64,000 bases of DNA from Hymenobacter mellowenesis (GTDB lineage: Bacteria > Bacteroidota > Bacteroidia > Cytophagales > Hymenobacteraceae): contig NZ_JAUQSX010000001.1 of NCBI RefSeq assembly GCF_030581005.1, forward strand, positions 434,001 to 498,000, read 5' to 3'. The notes beneath the pieces were generated by a model. The model had not been told where the DNA came from. It searched no databases and saw nothing but the letters and a program-made list of their open reading frames with translations. The stretch's first letter is position 1, and each line of letters begins with the position of its first letter. The position numbers were made by a program, and so were the translations under genes. Below, one piece after another: positions 33,297-41,101 of this stretch.

Positions 33297-34076
33297 TTAT
33301 AGATACTTCTCGTAAATCCCGGCCGCTATTTTCTCCACAATGCCCTTGGGCACCACGCTGGTGAGGCCGGCCGATACCTTGTTGAGTACGCCCGGGATGA
33401 TTTCGGCCTCGCCAGCCAGCAGGCCGGTCACGGCGGCTTCGGCCACGGCCTCGGGCGTCATCGATACTTTGTTGGCGGTGGCCTGCAGCTCGGCGCCCAT
33501 GCCGGCGCGGTCGGCAAAGCTGGTGGTGGTGGCGCCGGGGCTCAGGCAGGTGACCGAGATATTGCTGGTCTTTAGTTCATAGCGCAGGCCGCGGCTGAAG
33601 CTCAGCAAAAACGCCTTGCTGGCCGCGTAGAGCGAGAGCGAAGGCACGGCCTGGTAGGCGGCGGTGCTGGCCACGTTCAGGATGTAGGCTTTGGGGGCCT
33701 TGTGCAGCGTGGGCAACAAGGCGTGGGTGAGGGCCACGGGCAGGGCCATGTTCAGCTGCAGCATGTTCTGCTGCTCACTTAAACTCAGCTGCTCGAAGCG
33801 CCCCCATAGGCCGTAGCCGGCATTGTTGACCAGCACGGCCAACTGGTCGGTTTGCTGGGTGGCCCAGGTGGACACGGTTTCGGCAGCGCCGGGAGCGGCT
33901 AGGTCGAGGGCCAGCAGGCGGGCTTGGCGCTGGTGTTTCTGACTGAGTTCTTCGGCCAGGGCCGTAAGCAGGTCTTCGGACCGCGCTACCAGCAGCAGGT
34001 CGTAGCCGCGCCGGGCCAGTTGAAGGGCAATGGCCCGGCCAATGCCGCGCGAAGCGCCAGTTACGAGTGCGTACAT
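33297..34076 (-). CDS. Short-chain dehydrogenase/reductase
   Basis: A 259-residue classical SDR. It has the cofactor motif YALVTGASRGIGRAIALQLA, LLVARSEDLL, LVNNAGYGLWG, the catalytic serine in ILNVASTAAYQ, and YAASKAFLLSFSRGL with catalytic Tyr and Lys. The arginines after TGAS and in VARSE favour NADPH. The C-terminal 50 residues (IIPGVLNKVSAGLTSVVPKG) are typical of the DltE/YqjQ-like group. The substrate is unknown. It is cytoplasmic. Confidence 0.93.
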   Translation of the reverse strand: MYALVTGASRGIGRAIALQLARRGYDLLLVARSEDLLTALAEELSQKHQRQARLLALDLAAPGAAETVSTWATQQTDQLAVLVNNAGYGLWGRFEQLSLSEQQNMLQLNMALPVALTHALLPTLHKAPKAYILNVASTAAYQAVPSLSLYAASKAFLLSFSRGLRYELKTSNISVTCLSPGATTTSFADRAGMGAELQATANKVSMTPEAVAEAAVTGLLAGEAEIIPGVLNKVSAGLTSVVPKGIVEKIAAGIYEKYL

Positions 34077-34091
34077 GCTTTTGAAATTAGA

Positions 34092-34191
34092 ACGTCCTGC
34101 AGAGCGCAGCGAAGCATCTTTACCTCGATACTAACTTCTGCCGATTGGATTACTGCTGCGGTAAAGATGCTTCGCTGCGCTCTGCATGACG
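34092..34191. repeat. Family A palindrome, copy 10
   Basis: Left arm ACGTCCTGCAGAGCGCAGCG (one change, CATGC to CCTGC), right arm intact. Inner TCTTTACC pairs with GGTAAAGA. It lies upstream of the SDR start. Confidence 0.88.
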
Positions 34192-34213
34192 GGCGGTCCC
34201 ACTCACCAATCCA

Positions 34214-35029
34214 CTACTTCACCAAGTGCAGAAAGCGCAGGTAGAACGGCGTGGGGCTGTCCTCGCGCTTGGGCTGGTACTTGCCCGAGATGATGGGAAC
34301 GTACATCACCCGGCGGCGGCTTTCGGCGCCCAGTAGCGGCGATTGGGCCACGCGGTGCCACATGCGGCCGTCGTGCACGGTGAGGTCGCCGGGCTCGGTT
34401 TCGATGGCCAGCTCGTTGGGGTCGTAGAAAACGTCCTTGTAGTATTTCTTGCGAAACAGCATCTTGTGCAGGCCCTGGCGGTGGGTGCCGGGTATCACGC
34501 GCAGGCCGCCGTTGGTGGCCTTGGTGCCGTCGAGGTGCAGGCCCACGTTGAGCATGGGCCCGATGCGCTTGCCGTAGAACACGTCGCGCAGCGAGTCGGT
34601 GTGCCAGCCCATCTGGCTGAATTCGGAGCCTTCCACGTTCACGTAGTGGTTCACCACGAGGCCGTCTTTTTCGTTCTCCCCTACCCGGCCGCCTTCGGCT
34701 TCGAGCAGCGGAAACAGGGCTTCGAACCGCTTGTCTTGCAGCAGTTCGTGCAGCACGGGATGATGCTGCGAGGCAAACGCGAAGCGCTGCACAATGCGCG
34801 AGCCGTCCACGTCGTGGCCGTACTTGATGGGTACGCCATTCACTTTCTCCACACCCTCAGCCAGCCATTTGGCTTGCACGTCCTGGGTGGCTTTCAGGAT
34901 TTGCTGAACGTATTCGGGCGAGGCGAAAGGGCGGAAATGAAGGAAGCCGTATTTAGCAAAAAAAGCCCGTTGCTCGGCCGTGAGGGCGTTGCCGAGGGTG
35001 AAGCGAGGGTAGTCAGCAGATAAAGCCAT
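34214..35029 (-). CDS. Phytanoyl-CoA dioxygenase family protein
   Basis: A 271-residue Fe(II)/2-oxoglutarate oxygenase starting MALSADYPRFTLGNALTAEQ. The PhyH core has FFAKYGFLHFRPFASPEYVQ, the iron-binding H-x-D in MGWHTDSLRDVFYG, then NGGLRVIPGTHRQGLHKMLF, and the distal histidine in LTVHDGRMWHRVAQSPL with RRVMYVPII (arginine for 2-oxoglutarate). The substrate of bacterial members varies and cannot be assigned. It is cytoplasmic. The start was moved inward because the upstream extension has no support. Confidence 0.9.
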   Translation of the reverse strand: MALSADYPRFTLGNALTAEQRAFFAKYGFLHFRPFASPEYVQQILKATQDVQAKWLAEGVEKVNGVPIKYGHDVDGSRIVQRFAFASQHHPVLHELLQDKRFEALFPLLEAEGGRVGENEKDGLVVNHYVNVEGSEFSQMGWHTDSLRDVFYGKRIGPMLNVGLHLDGTKATNGGLRVIPGTHRQGLHKMLFRKKYYKDVFYDPNELAIETEPGDLTVHDGRMWHRVAQSPLLGAESRRRVMYVPIISGKYQPKREDSPTPFYLRFLHLVK

Positions 35030-35367
35030 AGCAGAATAAAGGCGGCCGGCAGGGGTTCCGGCCGACACGCAAAGGTAATACGTGGGACGTCGCCCCTGCC
35101 CGTTGGCAGCAGTTTCGGAAGCTACGTAGCGGGTAGTAACCGGGGCAGCGCGCAGGTGTTTTTAAAGAGCAAACTACGCGCCGGCTGGGTGAACAGATTG
35201 TGAACGGCGTCCCGTTTCGGCCCCGGCCGACGGCCAGCCCCGCTAAATACCTTAACCGTCCGAACTTAGCCACACCACTCGCGCGCTAAATGGCCGGCTG
35301 CCAGCGTTAGCCCACTGGCTGTGCTCGTTTGAGGTGGCCCCAATACTGGCACACAACATGCTTTTCT
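35030..35367. other. Gene-free stretch
   Basis: About 340 bases between divergent genes. I see no coding pattern, clear promoter or repeat in it. Confidence 0.5.
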
Positions 35368-36114
35368 ATGTTCCTGCAATTACCCACTTTCAATGCCGCG
35401 CTGAATCCTTGCCCCGTCGATAGGGCCGCCTTTGCTGCGCATCCGACGGGCCATTTTTGCAGCCAGTGCCAGCGCGTGGTGCAGGATTTCAGCCATAGTA
35501 CCGACCCCCTGGCCGACCTGGCCGCCGCCCGCGCCGCCTCGCCCGACGGGCGGGTGTGCGGCCGGTTTGGGGCGGCGCAGGTGCAGGCCCCGCCGCCCCC
35601 GAAGCTGACACAACGGCTGCGCTGGTTTCTGGTGGCGCTGGGGCTGGTGCTGGCCCAGGGGCTGAGCGCGCGGGAGGCGCTGGCGCAGGTGCGGCGGGGA
35701 ATTGATTACACCCAGGAAATTGCAAAAAACCGGAGCGAGCGGCTGGCCGCCGTCAAACGCGATTCCGCTGAATCGGCGCAACACTTAAACCAGGTTTATG
35801 GCGCCGTCATCGAGGAAATGCCCTCTTTTCGGGGCGGCGGCAATAGGGAGGTGGTTAATTATATTCAACAACAGGTGGTCTGGCCCCGGCAAGACGGGAA
35901 AATCGTTCAGGCCCAGGGCCGGGTCTTTGCCTCATTCACCGTGGACGCAAGTGGCCGGGTGTGCCATCCGAAAATCGTAAAAAGTCTGCAGCCGCTCTTC
36001 GACGCGGAAGTGTTGCGGGTGCTGCGCATCATGCCCAACTTTAAACCGGGCCGGCAAAACGGCAAATCCGTGGCAGTGGACATGGTCGTGCCGGTTACTT
36101 TTAAGCTGAAATAG
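35368..36114 (+). CDS. TonB C-terminal domain protein, paralogue 1
   Basis: A 248-residue protein. The N-terminus MFLQLPTFNAALNPCPVDRA has HFCSQCQRVVQDFS near residue 30, a CxxC segment found in many Bacteroidota TonB-like proteins. One membrane segment (WFLVALGLVLAQGLS) follows near residue 90. The periplasmic part is a TonB-C domain: IEEMPSFRGGGNREVVNYIQ, GRVFASFTVDASGRVCHPKI, FDAEVLRVLRIMPNFKPGRQ and VVPVTFKLK. It may pass energy from ExbB/D to outer-membrane receptors, but no ExbBD is nearby. Confidence 0.85.
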   Translation: MFLQLPTFNAALNPCPVDRAAFAAHPTGHFCSQCQRVVQDFSHSTDPLADLAAARAASPDGRVCGRFGAAQVQAPPPPKLTQRLRWFLVALGLVLAQGLSAREALAQVRRGIDYTQEIAKNRSERLAAVKRDSAESAQHLNQVYGAVIEEMPSFRGGGNREVVNYIQQQVVWPRQDGKIVQAQGRVFASFTVDASGRVCHPKIVKSLQPLFDAEVLRVLRIMPNFKPGRQNGKSVAVDMVVPVTFKLK

Positions 36115-36259
36115 CTCAAACCATAGACCATTAAACCTGAGCCCCAGCGGGGAAGGGCTGTCCGCACCAAAACGTTAGCTGGGATTTGCCCGGTGTGGGC
36201 TGCCGGCTGTCTGCTGTCTGCACCGGACAAATCCCCAGAATCACCCTACTATCCCAGCC

Positions 36260-37075
36260 ATGCTCCTGCTCCCCACCTTTCGCGCCGCTCTCACGCCCTG
36301 TTCGGTGAGCCCGGCAGCATTTACGCCCCATCCGGCGGGCCATTTCTGCAGCCAGTGCCAGCGCGTAGTGCAGGACTTCAGCCAAAGTACCGACCCCGTG
36401 GCCGACCTGGCCGCCGCCCGCGCCGCCTCGCCCGATGGGCGGGTGTGCGGCCGGTTCAGGAAGGCACAGGTGCAACGACCTAAACTGCCGCAACGGCTGC
36501 GCTGGTTTCTCATGGCCTTGGTGCTGGTGGTAGGCCAGGGCCTCACGGCCCGGGAGGCCCTGGCGCAGGTGCGGCGGCCGGTGCCGCCCAGGCCGACCAC
36601 GCCTCACAACAAGCACGCGACTGGGGCTAAGAAGCCTTCGCAAAAGAGCCGGCTAAAGGGGCAGCTTCCATCCGAAGCCATTCATGAAAGAGAGATGGAA
36701 ATCAGTGGCGACATATTGCCTTTTTCGGAAACAAACCCGCCCGTCCCCACCGGCAACGAGGTGTACACCTTCGTGGAGCAAATGCCTGAGTTGCCCGGTG
36801 GCGGGGGTATCAAGGCCATTGTGGACCACATTCAGCAGCGCGTGCGGTATCCCCAAGCGCTTAAAGCTGATGTAGAAGGCCGGGTTTACGCCAGCTTCAT
36901 CGTGGGCAAAGACGGAGTGGTGCGCGAGGCCCGCATCGTGAAAGGCCTAGACCCGTTGCTGGATGCTGAAGCCCTGCGCGTCGTTCAGGTGCTGCCGGCT
37001 TTCACGCCCGGCCGGCACCAGGGCGAAGCGGTAGCGGTGAGCTTCACCGTCCCGATTACATTTAAGATAGAATAA
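36260..37075 (+). CDS. TonB C-terminal domain protein, paralogue 2
   Basis: A 271-residue protein, almost identical to paralogue 1 in the first 105 residues (HFCSQCQRVVQDFS, AARAASPDGRVCGRF, WFLMALVLVVGQGLTAREAL), then a different basic linker (KKPSQKSRLKG). The TonB-C domain has VEQMPELPGGGGIKAIVDHI, GRVYASFIVGKDGVVREARI, LDAEALRVVQVLPAFTPGRH and SFTVPITFKIE. High similarity at the N-terminus with divergence after it points to recent duplication or gene conversion of that part. It lies 145 bases after paralogue 1. Confidence 0.86.
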   Translation: MLLLPTFRAALTPCSVSPAAFTPHPAGHFCSQCQRVVQDFSQSTDPVADLAAARAASPDGRVCGRFRKAQVQRPKLPQRLRWFLMALVLVVGQGLTAREALAQVRRPVPPRPTTPHNKHATGAKKPSQKSRLKGQLPSEAIHEREMEISGDILPFSETNPPVPTGNEVYTFVEQMPELPGGGGIKAIVDHIQQRVRYPQALKADVEGRVYASFIVGKDGVVREARIVKGLDPLLDAEALRVVQVLPAFTPGRHQGEAVAVSFTVPITFKIE

Positions 37076-37108
37076 TCAAAGCCCCTTCGCTCCTCTCCCC
37101 AGGCAACC

Positions 37109-37531
37109 ATGACACACCGATGGCTCATCCTGCTCGCGGCCGCTTTGGCTACCGGATTGGCCCGGGGACAGACTTCTAAAGCCGCATTTTCCACTTCCCC
37201 ATCGGTGACCAAAGTGTACACCTACGTGGAGCAAATGCCGGAGCCACCCGGCGGTGGGGGCAATGCGGCTATGGTGACGCTTATTCAGAAGGGCATTCGC
37301 ATTCCGCTTTTTCACGGGAATTATCCGGAAAGCAGCCGGGTGGTGGTCGGATTTACGGTGACGGAGGCCGGCCAGGTGCGGAATGTGCGCATTCACAAAA
37401 GCATCGATGCCCGGGTCGACTCGGCCGTCGTGCATGCGGTGCGGGCGCTGCCGCGCTTCACGCCCGGCCGCCAGCAGGGTCGCGCGGTAAGCGTTAGCTT
37501 TCGAATGCCCATTACCTTTTGCTGGCAGTAG
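37109..37531 (+). CDS. Short TonB-C protein, paralogue 3
   Basis: A 140-residue protein with signal peptide MTHRWLILLAAALATGLARG and then directly a TonB-C domain: VYTYVEQMPEPPGGGGNAAM, VVVGFTVTEAGQVRNVRI, VHAVRALPRFTPGRQQGRAV and SFRMPITFCW. It lacks the CxxC segment and the membrane helix of paralogues 1 and 2, so it is probably a soluble periplasmic domain. It begins 33 bases after paralogue 2 and shares the motif VEQMPEPPGGGG with it. Function is unknown; it could compete with or regulate the full-length forms. Confidence 0.8.
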   Translation: MTHRWLILLAAALATGLARGQTSKAAFSTSPSVTKVYTYVEQMPEPPGGGGNAAMVTLIQKGIRIPLFHGNYPESSRVVVGFTVTEAGQVRNVRIHKSIDARVDSAVVHAVRALPRFTPGRQQGRAVSVSFRMPITFCWQ

Positions 37532-37537
37532 GATTTG

Positions 37538-37570
37538 GGCAATATTTGGACATTGCGGCCAAATATTGCC
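37538..37570. promoter_or_regulatory. 12-base inverted repeat before HMG-CoA reductase
   Basis: GGCAATATTTGG, 9 bases, CCAAATATTGCC: a perfect inverted repeat 55 bases upstream of the reductase start. There is no T run, so a terminator is unlikely. The left arm contains AATATTTG, one base from the -7 consensus, so it could be an operator on the promoter. Confidence 0.5.
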
Positions 37571-37624
37571 ACCTTCACTTTCCGGCACACCTCATCCATT
37601 CATCTCCTCAATCCCACCGCTCCG

Positions 37625-39187
37625 ATGGTTTTCACTCCCAGCCCCATGCTTCTCAAGCTGCTCTACACGCGCGGCAGCCTGCACAACCTGCCCGACAACG
37701 CGGGCGTGGCCTTCAGCATCAAAAACCGGCTCGACAACGTGAAAGTCACCGGCTTCAAGCAGGTGCAGATTGGCGACGTGGTGATTCCGGCCGATAAAAT
37801 AATGGTCGACCTCGGCGACGGCGAGCAGCGCCCCGCCAGCCAGATTGATGCCGACGGCCAGGCCATCGACCTGCCGGTGGGCCGCTCCCTCACCATCCGC
37901 CTCGACACGCCAGCCCTGCCCGAGGGCATGCACGCCGTGCAGGCCTGGTTTTCGAGCGATGCCTTCGGCGACCTGCACGTGGAGGTGGAAGACGCCATTG
38001 TGAGCGCCGCCAACCACAAGCCGCGCATCCCGCGCTCGGAGGAAGACGACTATTCCGACGCCGCCATTGCGGCCCGCCAGCGCTTCGCCGAGGAGTTTTC
38101 GGGCAAGCAGTTCAAGCACCTCAAGCACTACTCCTTCGATGCCCACATGCTGCAGGGCAACTGCGAGCATTTCATGGGCGTGGCCCAGATTCCGGTGGGT
38201 TTGGCCGGCCCGCTGACGGTGAACGGTGAGCACGCCCAGGGCGATTTCCTGATTCCAATGGCCACCACCGAGGGCACCTTGGTGGCCAGCTACAACCGCG
38301 GCATGCAGGTGCTGAACCTGTGCGGCGGCGTGAAATGCACCGTGGTGGGCGACGCTATGCAGCGGGCGCCGGTGTTCGTGTTTGAGGACGCGCGCGGGGC
38401 GCGCGACTTCGGCAAGTGGGTGGAAGACACCATCGACCAGATTCGGCCGCAGGCCGAAAGCACCTCCAGCGTGGCCAAGCTGCAGTACATCGACACGTAC
38501 CTGAGCAATAAGTTTGCCTACCTGCGCTTCAACTTCAGCACCGGCGACGCCGCGGGGCAGAACATGGTGGGCCGCGCCACCTTCGCCGCCTGCTCCTGGA
38601 TTCTGGAGAATTACAAGGGCCCGAAAATCGAGCATTTCTACCTCGAATCGAACTTCGCCACCGACAAAAAGGCCTCGCAAATCAACGTGATGCGTACCCG
38701 CGGCAAGCGCGTGGTGGCCGAAGCCGTGGTGAAGCGCGACGTGCTGATGCAGCGCATGCGCGTGACGCCCGAGCAGTTGGCCTACCACGGCCAGGTGAGC
38801 AACGTGGGCGCCTTCATCTCGGGCGCCAACAACAACGGCGCGCACTCGGCCAACGGCATTACGGCCATGTTCATTGCCACCGGCCAGGACGTAGCCAACG
38901 TGAGCGAATCCAGCGCCGGCATCCTGTACTCGGAGGTGACCAAGGAGGGCGACCTCTACATCAGCATCACCATTCCCTCGCTCATTGTGGCCACCCACGG
39001 CGGCGGCACGGGCCTGGCCACCCAGAATGAGAGCCTGCAGATGCTGGGCTGCGTGGGCCGCGGCACGGTGCGCAAGTTCGCCGAAATCGTAGCTGGCGTG
39101 GTTTTGGCAGGAGAGCTGAGCCTGGGCGCCGCCATTTCCAGCTCCGACTGGGTGAGCAGCCACGAGCAGTACGGCCGCAACCGCTAG
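37625..39187 (+). CDS. Hydroxymethylglutaryl-CoA reductase with N-terminal extension
   Basis: About 520 residues. Residues 130-520 are a class I-like HMG-CoA reductase: ENCEH-like GNCEHFMGVAQIPVGLAGPL, catalytic Glu in IPMATTEGTLVASYNRGM, Lys in SNFATDKKASQINVMRTRGK, Asp in ATGQDVANVSESS, glycine-rich THGGGTGLATQNESLQMLGC and the His in WVSSHEQYG. It reduces HMG-CoA to mevalonate with NAD(P)H, for isoprenoids. The first 125 residues (LLYTRGSLHNLPDNAGVAFS, IKNRL, VQIGDVVIPADKIM, LTIRLDTPALPEGMH) form a beta-rich extension of unknown role, not a membrane anchor. An inverted repeat lies upstream. Confidence 0.94.
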   Translation: MVFTPSPMLLKLLYTRGSLHNLPDNAGVAFSIKNRLDNVKVTGFKQVQIGDVVIPADKIMVDLGDGEQRPASQIDADGQAIDLPVGRSLTIRLDTPALPEGMHAVQAWFSSDAFGDLHVEVEDAIVSAANHKPRIPRSEEDDYSDAAIAARQRFAEEFSGKQFKHLKHYSFDAHMLQGNCEHFMGVAQIPVGLAGPLTVNGEHAQGDFLIPMATTEGTLVASYNRGMQVLNLCGGVKCTVVGDAMQRAPVFVFEDARGARDFGKWVEDTIDQIRPQAESTSSVAKLQYIDTYLSNKFAYLRFNFSTGDAAGQNMVGRATFAACSWILENYKGPKIEHFYLESNFATDKKASQINVMRTRGKRVVAEAVVKRDVLMQRMRVTPEQLAYHGQVSNVGAFISGANNNGAHSANGITAMFIATGQDVANVSESSAGILYSEVTKEGDLYISITIPSLIVATHGGGTGLATQNESLQMLGCVGRGTVRKFAEIVAGVVLAGELSLGAAISSSDWVSSHEQYGRNR

Positions 39188-39196
39188 GCACGAGTA

Positions 39197-39259
39197 CCCC
39201 GAAGCTTTGCTTTGGCCCGCATCTGAATTGTTCGCACGGGCCAACGCGGAGCTTCGGGG
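39197..39259. repeat. Imperfect palindrome (family E)
   Basis: CCCCGAAGC and GCTTCGGGG as perfect outer ends, with TTTGGCCCG and CGGGCCAACG inside and two mismatches. It may end the reductase transcript, although there is no T run. It is unlike families A to D and occurs once here. Confidence 0.6.
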
Positions 39260-39292
39260 CACACGTTCTGTCGATAGCTAAAACTCCTTTCC

Positions 39293-40039
39293 ATGAAGCT
39301 ACCCATTACTCTCCTCCTCGCCGGACTGGCGCTGGCCATCAGCGGGCTGATGAATCCGGCCCAAGCCCAGCCTACGTACTCGCGCGACCTTGGCGAAGTA
39401 GCGCTCGGGCTTTACCAGCAGGCCAACTCGCCGGGCGCGCTGGAGCGCATGCGCAAAGACCTCATCAACGCCCCGGAAGCCTACCTCGTCAGCATCGAGC
39501 AGCCCGGCGTGCTGGTGCTGCCCAACAAGCGCCGCGTGCGGGTGCCGGCCATGAGGTACAACGTGGCCCTGCACCTGCTCGAAGTACGCGACTCGACCGG
39601 CAGCCACGTGTGGCCGCCCGGCAGCCTCGACGGCTTTTTCATGGGCCGCGGGGCCAATGAGCGGCATTTCCGCACCTTCATGGTGCGCAACAGCGGCACC
39701 GAACGCAACTTCGTGGAAGTGCTGACGGCCGACGACGATGCCTTCCTCATCCTGGCCGTGCTGCACCACTACGTGCACGACGACGCCGTGATGGACCCCA
39801 TTCTGCACACCGAAACCCGCCCGGCCCGTACCGAAATCGGCCAAGTGGTGCTGGCCGGTTCGGCGGCCATGCCGCAGCAGCCGCTGCGGCCGGTAGCGCT
39901 CAACCGCAAGGAGATATCGCGGCTGTTTGGCACCCGCGCCGCGCAGGTCGAGGCCTACGCCGCCAAGGAGCACCTCGCCTACACCGACCTGGCCCAGGTG
40001 CTGCGCATGGTGGAATACTACAACCAGCAAGGCAAATAG
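39293..40039 (+). CDS. Secreted protein of unknown function, paralogue 1
   Basis: A 248-residue protein with signal peptide MKLPITLLLAGLALAISGLM cleaved near PAQAQ. The mature part has VALGLYQQANSPGALERMRK, YNVALHLLEVRDSTGSHVWP and PGSLDGFFMG, NFVEVLTADDDAFLILAVLH, QPLRPVALNRKEISRLFGTR and a C-terminal DLAQVLRMVEYYNQQ. It contains no catalytic motif I can name. It is homologous along its length to the gene at 40172. Both look like soluble periplasmic proteins with an alpha/beta core. Confidence 0.75.
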   Translation: MKLPITLLLAGLALAISGLMNPAQAQPTYSRDLGEVALGLYQQANSPGALERMRKDLINAPEAYLVSIEQPGVLVLPNKRRVRVPAMRYNVALHLLEVRDSTGSHVWPPGSLDGFFMGRGANERHFRTFMVRNSGTERNFVEVLTADDDAFLILAVLHHYVHDDAVMDPILHTETRPARTEIGQVVLAGSAAMPQQPLRPVALNRKEISRLFGTRAAQVEAYAAKEHLAYTDLAQVLRMVEYYNQQGK

Positions 40040-40097
40040 CCATATCCGTAAGCTGAGCACGTGAAATTCAGCTGGTAAGGTGCCGCTCGCCGGGCCA

Positions 40098-40127
40098 TTG
40101 CCTGCATTATCGCCGCCGATAATGTTG
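40098..40127 (+). promoter_or_regulatory. Promoter with overlapping inverted repeat
   Basis: TTG, exactly 19 bases, TAATGTTG (one mismatch to TAnnTTTG). The inverted repeat CATTATCG-CCGC-CGATAATG at 40105-40124 covers the spacer and -7 element, as an operator would. Transcription would start near 40134, 38 bases before the GTG start. Confidence 0.55.
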
Positions 40128-40171
40128 TAAATTCGTGCCCGTTTTTAGCCTTTCTTTTGCTGTCATTATTT

Positions 40172-40903
40172 GTGAAAACTACTGTTTACTTATTCGCCTT
40201 TTTCCTGGCCATAGCGGGCGCGGGAACTGCCGCCGCCCAAACCTCGCGCGATGTGGCCGACGCCCGCGTGGCCTACCAGCAAGCCAACACCGGCCCGGCC
40301 GCAGAAGGCTACCGGGCTTCGCTCAAGCAGCAAACCGGTGGGTTTGTGGGCGGCCCGGCTTTTCAGCTGGGCTCGTTGCGCACCGCCGATGGCCGCACCT
40401 TGCTGGTGCCCGGCCTGCGCTACCACGCCGGCCTGCACCTGCTCGAAGCCCAGGACTCCATCGACCTCGAATCGACGCACCTGTGGCCCGCCGGTAGCCT
40501 GCGCGGCTTCGACCTCGGCGAGCCCGGCGACCCAGCCGCGCCCCAGCGCCGCTTCCGCTCGCGCCTCGTGAAGGAAGGCAGCGACGGCACCCGCCGCGAA
40601 TACGTGGAAGTCATCACCGCCACCGACGCCAGCCCGCTGCTGCTGGCCTGGCTCTACGCGCCCGCCGACGACGCGCCGACCAGCAAGCGCCCGCTGGTAG
40701 GCACCCTGCTGGCCGGCCCCGGCACCTCGGGCAGCGAGCCCCTGCGCCCCCTCGAACCCACCGAATCGGCGGTGCTGCGCCTCTTCGGCAGCCGGGCCAA
40801 GGATGTGCGCAGCTTCGCCACCGCCCAGCACCTCGACTACACCCGCCCTGCCGACATCGCCAAGATGATGGACCACTACAACCGCATTGCGGTGGTGAAG
40901 TAG
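40172..40903 (+). CDS. Secreted protein of unknown function, paralogue 2
   Basis: A 243-residue protein with a GTG start and signal peptide KTTVYLFAFFLAIAGAGTAA. The mature part matches paralogue 1 in order: ARVAYQQANTGPAAEGYRAS, YHAGLHLLEAQDSIDLESTH, LWPAGSLRGFDLG, EYVEVITATDASPLLLAWLY, EPLRPLEPTESAVLRLFGSR and a final PADIAKMMDHYNRI. The shared core is YxxxLHLLExxDS...WPxGSLxGF. Function is unknown. It has its own promoter with a possible operator, so it can be controlled separately from paralogue 1. Confidence 0.75.
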   Translation: MKTTVYLFAFFLAIAGAGTAAAQTSRDVADARVAYQQANTGPAAEGYRASLKQQTGGFVGGPAFQLGSLRTADGRTLLVPGLRYHAGLHLLEAQDSIDLESTHLWPAGSLRGFDLGEPGDPAAPQRRFRSRLVKEGSDGTRREYVEVITATDASPLLLAWLYAPADDAPTSKRPLVGTLLAGPGTSGSEPLRPLEPTESAVLRLFGSRAKDVRSFATAQHLDYTRPADIAKMMDHYNRIAVVK

Positions 40904-40923
40904 CGCGCATGCCGTTGTAAAAA

Positions 40924-41027
40924 GAACGTCATGCAGAGCGCAGCGAAGCATCTCGCGTGCAGCAGTAATCCTTTCGATTCATTTACTACCACACGCGAGA
41001 TGCTTCGCTGCGCTCTGCATGACGTTC
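40924..41027. repeat. Family A palindrome, copy 11
   Basis: Perfect outer stem GAACGTCATGCAGAGCGCAG, then CGAAGCATCTCGCGTG matched by CACGCGAGATGCTTCG. The loop holds AATCC and GATT. Confidence 0.92.
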
Positions 41028-41045
41028 AGAACAATTCATAACCAC

Positions 41046-41079
41046 AAAAAAAGCCGGCCCTCACAGGCCGGCTTTTTTT
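41046..41079. terminator. Bidirectional terminator
   Basis: AAAAAAAGCCGGCC, TCACA, GGCCGGCTTTTTTT. It lies between the secreted-protein gene and the convergent lipoprotein gene and serves both. Confidence 0.92.
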
Positions 41080-41101
41080 GTTGATGCAATCCAGACATAC
41101 C

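Noticed and set aside
35013..35273. An 86-codon minus-strand frame upstream of the PhyH gene
   Set aside because: It overlaps the PhyH start, is rich in Cys and Arg without a pattern, and has no supporting signal.
37592..39262. A 556-codon minus-strand frame opposite HMG-CoA reductase
   Set aside because: It is a shadow of the reductase, rich in His, Val and Gly, and has no family motif.
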